Origin: Deltaproteobacteria bacterium
GTDB lineage: Bacteria; Desulfobacterota; Deferrisomatia; Deferrisomatales; Deferrisomataceae
Assembly: GCA_013152215.1 (NCBI GenBank)
Contig: JAADGT010000316.1
Coordinates: 5,955 to 16,434, forward strand
DNA length: 10,480 nt
Direction: 5' to 3'
How positions within the stretch are numbered: the first letter of the stretch is position 1; the number at the start of each line of letters is the position of its first letter. The notes beneath the pieces were generated by a model. It was given only the letters and a program-made list of their open reading frames with translations, was not told where the DNA came from and did no database searches. Of the stretch, positions 6,234 to 10,480 are shown piece by piece. The position numbers and the translations under genes are program-made.

Positions 6234-7784
6234 ATGGGCCGGTGGCGTCGTTCCGTCGGGTGGGTGTGCCTGGGGCTGCTCCTGGCCGCGGGAACGCCCT
6301 CCTTTTCGGCCGAGAAAGTGCAGCCTTTCACAGGAATGACGCTGCCCGGGGAGACGTTCGATCTGCGGGACTACCTGGGCAAGGTTCCCATCCTGCTGGA
6401 CTTCGGCTCCATCTACTGCTCCAGTTGCGTGAAGTCCCTCCCCCGCCTGGTCAATCTGCAAAATCGCCACGGGGCCGACAGGCTTCGGGTGGTGGGGATC
6501 AACCTGGACACCTACAATGTGGCCCGGGTGCGACGGTTCTACGGCCAGTTCAAGGACATGCTGTCGTTCCCCGTGGTGCTGGACCTGAACCTCAAGATCA
6601 GCCGCGCCTTCCAGGTGACGACACTCCCCACCTACGTGTTGGTGGACCGCACCGGCCGGATCGTCCAGACCGTGGTGGGGTACAATGAAGGCCGCTGGAA
6701 CGAGCTGGAGGAGGCCGTACGCCGGGTGGTGGAGGAGGGGGCCACCGCGGGCCAGATGGGAGCGGCGGCGGAGAACGTCGTCCTGCTGACCCCGGACAAC
6801 TTCACCAAGACTTACCAGGACTCCATCTCGGTGGTCGGACTGACGGGGGGGCGCAAAGGGCCGTTCGTCCTGCGGTTGAACGGGGGAAGCGAGAGGGAGG
6901 CCAAGAACTACGGGAAGATGTTCTGGGTTCGTACCCCGTTGAGCCTGGGGTCCAATTACATCGAGATCCGGTACCCGGAGGAGGACGGGGGGCAGGGAAA
7001 CCTGGCGATCGTGCTGTTCCGGGAGCCGGTGATGGGCGAGGGGCTCCAGTCGCCGTTCCCCGAGTTCCAGTTCCACACCCCGGACCACGAGGACCGGTGT
7101 CGGCGATGTCACCAGATGGAGCCCGAGGGCGGGGGCGAGGTGGCCGTGATCACCACGTTCTGCTTGCGGTGCCACGGATACCTGACCGACCAGACCTGGG
7201 TTCACGGACCGATTCCGGTCGGAGGCTGCAGCCCGTGCCACGACTTCACGAGCAAGCCGCACAAATACGACCTGTTGAACCAAGGGGCCGACCTGTGCTT
7301 TACCTGCCACGACGACATCCGGGCCCAGTTCACCCGGACCAATGTGCACGGGCCGGTGGCGATGGGGTTTTGCACGGTATGCCACAGCCCTCACGGCTCG
7401 CCGTTCAAGTTCCAGCTGCGACTCCCCCAGGGAGATCTGTGCCTGTCCTGCCATGAGAGCATGAAAGAGAAGATGAACCGGTTCGTGCTCCACAAGCCGT
7501 TTGCCGAGGGAAACTGCTCCGGATGCCACGATCCCCATTCGTCGGACAACCCCAGGTACTTCCTGAAAGGTGTGGGAGAGGCCCTGTGCCGACGGTGTCA
7601 CGACGCCGAGACCTTGGCCCGGCACAAGCATCCGGTGGGCCGTCCGCCCAAGTTCCTCGTGCCGGGCATGCGGCTGGATCCGGACGGGAACCTGACCTGC
7701 TTGACCTGCCACGACCCCCACGGCTCGGACAGCGACCGGATGGCAACGGTCCCGGGGGGCTGTGCCGGGTGCCACCAGATGTGA
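6234..7784 (+). CDS. Thioredoxin-like domain fused to a decaheme c-type cytochrome
   Basis: The product is 516 aa; ATG 6234 lies 3 nt after the preceding stop, suggesting coupled translation. Residues 1-26 are a signal peptide. Residues 28-170 form a TlpA-like thioredoxin domain with YCSSC (Cys62, Cys65) and cis-proline TTLPTY (Pro132). About 180-265 is a heme-free, strand-rich segment of unknown family. The C-terminal half carries ten CXXCH heme sites beginning at Cys289, 310, 332, 355, 380, 403, 428, 452, 489 and 510. Several are followed by PHGS or PHSS, as in the doubled-CXXCH family. Free histidines in repeated VHGP (322-325, 371-374) and VLHKP (418-422) are candidate distal ligands. Heme spacing is an even 21-25 residues except one 37-residue gap. 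The protein should be exported and act in periplasmic or outer-surface electron transfer. The fusion could couple thiol redox state to heme electron flow or assist its own maturation; that is inference. Confidence 0.92.
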   Translation: MGRWRRSVGWVCLGLLLAAGTPSFSAEKVQPFTGMTLPGETFDLRDYLGKVPILLDFGSIYCSSCVKSLPRLVNLQNRHGADRLRVVGINLDTYNVARVRRFYGQFKDMLSFPVVLDLNLKISRAFQVTTLPTYVLVDRTGRIVQTVVGYNEGRWNELEEAVRRVVEEGATAGQMGAAAENVVLLTPDNFTKTYQDSISVVGLTGGRKGPFVLRLNGGSEREAKNYGKMFWVRTPLSLGSNYIEIRYPEEDGGQGNLAIVLFREPVMGEGLQSPFPEFQFHTPDHEDRCRRCHQMEPEGGGEVAVITTFCLRCHGYLTDQTWVHGPIPVGGCSPCHDFTSKPHKYDLLNQGADLCFTCHDDIRAQFTRTNVHGPVAMGFCTVCHSPHGSPFKFQLRLPQGDLCLSCHESMKEKMNRFVLHKPFAEGNCSGCHDPHSSDNPRYFLKGVGEALCRRCHDAETLARHKHPVGRPPKFLVPGMRLDPDGNLTCLTCHDPHGSDSDRMATVPGGCAGCHQM

Positions 7785-7797
7785 GCTCCGGTGGGCC

Positions 7798-8150
7798 GCG
7801 AGGCGGCCTGTTTGCGAAAAGGAACTTGCACCGATCCACCCTGGTTTGTGTGGGCGGCGGGGCATGGGGTCTGTTCCCGGCCGCGCGCGAAGCCGAGCAT
7901 GAGATTCGCCGCGCAGGCACGGGGCAGCAATAATGGCTCCATGGCCGTCCGGCTGGGGACGAACGGCTTCACGGTGCGAGCGTTGGAGGCGCTGCGCGGC
8001 GGGCTAAGGAGCCGTACGCGGTTCTCCAACAGACCCCATGCCCCCCGGACTGTGATGCTGTGACGCAGTTCCTGCTTGAACGCTAGGAGATACAAAGAGG
8101 TTTTTGGCCTCCTAGCCTCCCAGCTTCCTAGCATCCCAGCGGGCCGAAGG
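7798..8150 (+). repeat. Structured intergenic repeat, copy 2
   Basis: This fills most of the 393-nt gap after the cytochrome gene and is the second copy of the element at 4302-4667, in the same orientation. The outer arms 7859-7875 and 8028-8044 pair over 17 bp, three more than in copy 1. The middle arms 7881-7889 and 8013-8021 pair at 8 of 9 positions including one G-T wobble, and the inner arms 7907-7916 and 7992-8001 pair over 10 bp. At one middle-stem position copy 1 has G-C (4391/4526) and copy 2 has C-G (7884/8018), a compensatory change. The element ends 14 nt before the Shine-Dalgarno GGAAGGG (8164-8170) of the next gene. No protein in it is supported. Confidence 0.8.
8111..8142 (+). 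repeat. Four tandem CCYAGCNN octamers (copy 2 tail)
   Basis: The units are CCTAGCCT, CCCAGCTT, CCTAGCAT and CCCAGCGG. Unit number and position match the array in copy 1, although individual units differ, so both period and copy number are retained despite divergence. Confidence 0.7.
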
Positions 8151-8177
8151 CCCAAAGTCACTTGGAAGGGAATGACC

Positions 8178-9869
8178 ATGGCCGAAAAGGTTCCCACGGG
8201 CTTGGGGGTTCGCCTGATCCTCGTGTCCGCCGCCATCGTGGCCCTGGCCGCACTGGTGGTGGGTGCGGTGGTCACGAAGCTGAGCGAGGACGAGGTGAAG
8301 GCCCGGCTGCGGGCCGAGGCGGCCGAGCTGGCCCGGATCGTGGAGGAGGTGGCAGGGGCGTCGACGGCGGAGTCCGACCTCTCCCGGGTGGTGCTGCGCA
8401 ACCGGCTGCGCCGGGCCGGTTCGGCGTGGGTGCTCGACCGGGAGGGACGGGTGATCGCGGCTCCTGCGGCCATGGGGGAGACCCAGGACCTGGGAGGGCT
8501 CGAGGTGGAGCTGTTGGCCGCCCGCAAGCCCTTGGAGGCCCTCGGGGAACGAGGGCAGGGGAACCGTCTCCGGCTCGCCGAGGCGGTGGGGGACTACGAG
8601 GAGGGCATCGGCTTGGCCACCCTGTTCGGAGAGCCCCGGATGGTGGCGTTCCGGGTCCTCCGGGACCGGGGGTGGGTGGTGGCGGTGGACGAGCCCTACG
8701 CCTCCTCGAGCAGCGTGGCGGCGAGCCTCAAGAAGTACGTGCTGTTGACCTGCGGGGTGCTGGGGCTGTCCATCCTCCTCAGCACGGCCCTGTCCATCTC
8801 GTTCGTGATCAAGCCGTTCTACCGGGAGCGGTTGGATCTGCTGGCCCGGGTGGAGGCGGCGAACCGGAACCTCAGGAAGCTCCATGAGGTCTCGGTGGGC
8901 ATGCAGCGGTCTCTTGCCCTGGAGGACCGGATCCGGACCATCTTGGGGGCGGCCCATGAGGTGTTGGGGCTCGACCGGATCTTCCTGTTCCTCCCCAACC
9001 CGGAGCGCACGGTGCTGGAGTGCAAGGGCGCGTTCGGCAACCAGGACGAGTCGCCGGAAGAGATCCGGCTCCCCCTCGGGCCAGGGGGTGGGGTGATCGC
9101 CCAGGCGTTCCTTCAGAAACGCACCTACCGGGTGGAGAACGCCCGGGAGCTGCCCCCCGATCTGAGGCTCCAGCCCCCTTATGACGAGATCCGCGCCCTG
9201 CGCAGTCGCAGTTTCATCGTGATCCCCATGATCGTCGAGAGCGACTGCGTGGGGGTGGTGGCCGTGGACAACCAGATCAGCAAGCGGCCGATCCCGTCGG
9301 AGGTGATCGAGACCGTAGAGCTGTTCACCAGCCAGGCGGCGGTGGCGATCGAGAACGCCCGATTGTACCAGCAGCTCAAGCTCTACGCCGACGAGCTGGA
9401 GGTCACGGATCACCTGACCCAGCTGTTCACCTTCTTCCACTTCAAGAAGCTGCTCCAGGGGGAGATCGATCGGGCCCGGCTGGCCGGCACCGCCTTGGGG
9501 TTGCTGGTGGTTCGGATCGACAACTTCGCCCAGTACAACGAGCGCCTGGGGCACAAACACGGCGACGACGTGCTGCGGCGGGTGGCCGAGATCATTCGGG
9601 AACGCAGCACGCCCAAGGACGTGATCGGCCGCTGCTTCGGGTCCACCTTCGCAGTGCTGATGCCGGGGGCCGATGCCGAGACCGCCCGCGAGCGGGCGGC
9701 CGACCTGCTGGCGGCCCTTGAGGAGGAGTCCTACCCGGGTGAGGAGGCGCTGCCGGAGGGCCGGTTGCGGTTCGCCGCGGGGTGGGGGGAGTACCGCCGG
9801 GCCGAGGGGGCGAACGCCGAGGAGTTCTTCGCGGCCGTCAACGAACGCACCAAGGAAGCCCAGGCGTGA
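8178..9869 (+). CDS. Membrane sensor protein with GAF and degenerate GGDEF domain
   Basis: The product is 563 aa from ATG 8178, 7 nt after GGAAGGG (8164-8170); ATG 8172 is possible, and upstream starts lie in the repeat. TM1 is about residues 10-32. A roughly 150-residue periplasmic region with a Cache-like [12 protein letters not shown] strand pair lies between it and TM2 at about 187-211. A GAF domain follows at about 240-395, then a GGDEF-like domain at about 407-560 with LTQLF at 413-417 and the metal-site RIDNF (Asp448). The GGDEF signature itself reads FGSTF (487-491), and the upstream RxxD inhibitory site is TPKD. Both the diguanylate cyclase active site and the I-site thus appear lost. 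I infer a signal-sensing or c-di-GMP/GTP-binding scaffold rather than an active cyclase. No partner output domain is present, so it probably acts through protein contact. Confidence 0.88.
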   Translation: MAEKVPTGLGVRLILVSAAIVALAALVVGAVVTKLSEDEVKARLRAEAAELARIVEEVAGASTAESDLSRVVLRNRLRRAGSAWVLDREGRVIAAPAAMGETQDLGGLEVELLAARKPLEALGERGQGNRLRLAEAVGDYEEGIGLATLFGEPRMVAFRVLRDRGWVVAVDEPYASSSSVAASLKKYVLLTCGVLGLSILLSTALSISFVIKPFYRERLDLLARVEAANRNLRKLHEVSVGMQRSLALEDRIRTILGAAHEVLGLDRIFLFLPNPERTVLECKGAFGNQDESPEEIRLPLGPGGGVIAQAFLQKRTYRVENARELPPDLRLQPPYDEIRALRSRSFIVIPMIVESDCVGVVAVDNQISKRPIPSEVIETVELFTSQAAVAIENARLYQQLKLYADELEVTDHLTQLFTFFHFKKLLQGEIDRARLAGTALGLLVVRIDNFAQYNERLGHKHGDDVLRRVAEIIRERSTPKDVIGRCFGSTFAVLMPGADAETARERAADLLAALEEESYPGEEALPEGRLRFAAGWGEYRRAEGANAEEFFAAVNERTKEAQA

Positions 9870-10291
9870 GCCGATACCGCAACCCGTTGCCCACGGTGGA
9901 CGTGGTGATCCTCCGGGAGGAGGGGGTGGTGTTGGTGGAACGACGCAATCCCCCGCCGGGGTGGGCTCTGCCGGGGGGGTTCGTTGAGGAGGGCGAGTCG
10001 CTCGAGCGGGCTGCGGTGCGGGAGGCCCGGGAGGAGACCGGGCTGGAGGTCCGGCTCCAGGAGCAGTTCTTCACCTACTCCGACCCCCGCCGGGACCCCC
10101 GCCGCCACACGATCACCACCGTGTACCTGGCCCGGGCGGAGGGCACCCCCCGGGGGGGCAGCGACGCCCGGCAGGCCCGGGTCTGGCCGTGGGATGCCCT
10201 GCCCCCCCTGTGCTTCGACCACGGCCGCATCCTGGCCGACGTGCGCCGCTACCTGAGCACGGGAGAACGCCCCCGGCTGGAAGGCTTGTAA
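9866..10291 (+). CDS. Nudix hydrolase (ADP-ribose pyrophosphatase-like)
   Basis: The product is 141 aa from GTG 9866, which overlaps the preceding TGA as GTGA; AAGGA at 9852-9856 is well placed, and the longer frame from 9782 lies inside the upstream gene. The Nudix box is intact: G38-FVEEGE44 followed by RE52-53, EE56-57, TGL58-60, fitting GX5EX7REUXEEXGU, with the metal-binding glutamates present. The opening [18 protein letters not shown] and the later [19 protein letters not shown] resemble small ADP-ribose or NADH pyrophosphatases of the MutT superfamily. Substrate cannot be fixed from sequence. The protein is cytoplasmic (no signal). The start-stop overlap with the GAF/GGDEF-like gene implies co-translation, although a functional link is not obvious. 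Confidence 0.9.
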   Translation: MSRYRNPLPTVDVVILREEGVVLVERRNPPPGWALPGGFVEEGESLERAAVREAREETGLEVRLQEQFFTYSDPRRDPRRHTITTVYLARAEGTPRGGSDARQARVWPWDALPPLCFDHGRILADVRRYLSTGERPRLEGL

Positions 10292-10294
10292 CTT

Positions 10295-10329
10295 CGGTCG
10301 TCGGTCTACGGTCGCCGGTCGTCGGTCTC
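10295..10329 (+). repeat. Five tandem CGGTCNN heptamers
   Basis: The units CGGTCGT, CGGTCTA, CGGTCGC, CGGTCGT and CGGTCTC run without interruption, starting 3 nt after the Nudix stop. The first five bases are invariant and only the last two vary. It is a short heptanucleotide tandem repeat of unknown role. Confidence 0.8.
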
Positions 10330-10347
10330 CTGGCCCCTCAGATTTCT

Positions 10348-10368
10348 CTAAATTCTAGTCTCTAGTGT
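10348..10368 (+). repeat. Three degenerate CTARTNT-type heptamers in an AT-rich patch
   Basis: CTAAATT, CTAGTCT and CTAGTGT are adjacent 7-nt units, followed by a possible decayed fourth (CGTGTTT, 10369-10375). The patch is clearly more AT-rich than the rest of the window. The same 7-nt period as the array 18 nt upstream is notable but could be coincidence. Confidence 0.45.
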
Positions 10369-10412
10369 CGTGTTTCGGAAATTTCGTGCTGTTCCCAAGG
10401 GGTGGGGCTGGG

Positions 10413-10446
10413 GGCCCCTCCTTCGCTGAACGGCCTCGCAGGGGCC
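10413..10446. repeat. Inverted repeat near right edge
   Basis: GGCCCCT (10413-10419) and AGGGGCC (10440-10446) form 7-bp arms around a 20-nt loop. No T-run follows. The region runs off the window, so it may be the edge of a larger element; no gene is seen between 10292 and 10480. Confidence 0.3.
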
Positions 10447-10480
10447 GCCTCGGCGCGGTCCGCTGCGGCGCGTGAGAGCA

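Noticed and set aside
4629..7865. A 1078-codon open frame on the minus strand
   Set aside because: It lies antisense to the NHL, TlpA-like and decaheme genes, all of which have clear family motifs on the + strand. Its translation is rich in His, Pro, Arg and Gly with no recognisable domain, as expected for a GC-rich shadow frame.
7791..8063. A 90-codon + strand frame in repeat copy 2 resembling the upstream extension of the NHL frame in copy 1
   Set aside because: The resemblance follows from the nucleotide repeat. A one-base length difference between conserved blocks breaks the common frame, there is no good ribosome binding site, and the changes are mostly non-synonymous.
4302..8150. The repeat pair as a CRISPR array or a complete insertion sequence
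   Set aside because: The copies are about 3.5 kb apart with genes between, there are no short regular spacers, and neither copy contains a transposase frame. No target-site duplication is visible at their ends.
8112..9560. A 482-codon open frame on the minus strand
   Set aside because: It is antisense to the GAF/GGDEF-like gene, has low-complexity His/Gln/Pro/Gly composition and no motif.
1..10480. tRNA, rRNA or phage genes
   Set aside because: No cloverleaf with T-loop GGTTCGA-type sequence in a suitable setting, no rRNA segments, and no phage structural or integrase motifs were seen.

Overview
The window is GC-rich and densely coding, with all eight supported genes on the + strand. A decaheme c-type cytochrome, two thioredoxin-fold proteins, an NHL beta-propeller, an outer-membrane barrel and a CsgG-like lipoprotein point to a Gram-negative, respiratory, probably metal- or sulfur-reducing bacterium of the former Deltaproteobacteria (Desulfobacterota, Geobacter- or Deferrisoma-like). 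That placement is inferred from gene content and composition; no marker gene is present.

Layout. (1) 2-1438: 3' part of an MltD-like lytic transglycosylase with three LysM domains, open to the left edge. (2) 1439-1636: intergenic, with a sigma70-like promoter, a GC palindrome and a 9-bp hairpin. (3) 1637-3460 and 3531-4280: a secreted acidic beta-strand-repeat protein that looks like an outer-membrane barrel, followed by a CsgG/LpoB-like lipoprotein. (4) 4302-4667: first copy of a roughly 360-nt structured intergenic repeat. (5) 4677-7784: a tight three-gene run of NHL propeller, TlpA/ResA-like thioredoxin (CEPC), and a fusion of a thioredoxin domain (CSSC) to ten CXXCH heme sites. (6) 7798-8150: second copy of the repeat, same orientation. 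(7) 8178-10291: membrane GAF/GGDEF-like sensor with ruined catalytic and inhibitory motifs, overlapping by GTGA with a Nudix hydrolase. (8) 10292-10480: no gene; heptanucleotide tandem repeats and a small inverted repeat.

How the parts may work together (inference). All products of genes 1-6 are predicted to be exported, so the left two thirds is a cell-envelope region. The propeller/TlpA/thioredoxin-decaheme run is the functional core. It suggests periplasmic or outer-surface electron transfer in which thiol chemistry and heme attachment or electron flow are physically linked.

The least expected signal is the repeat. Two diverged copies keep three nested complementary arms, including one compensatory G-C to C-G change. 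Each ends in four CCYAGCNN octamers placed just before the Shine-Dalgarno sequence of the next gene. It looks like a dispersed structured RNA or DNA element rather than a coding sequence.
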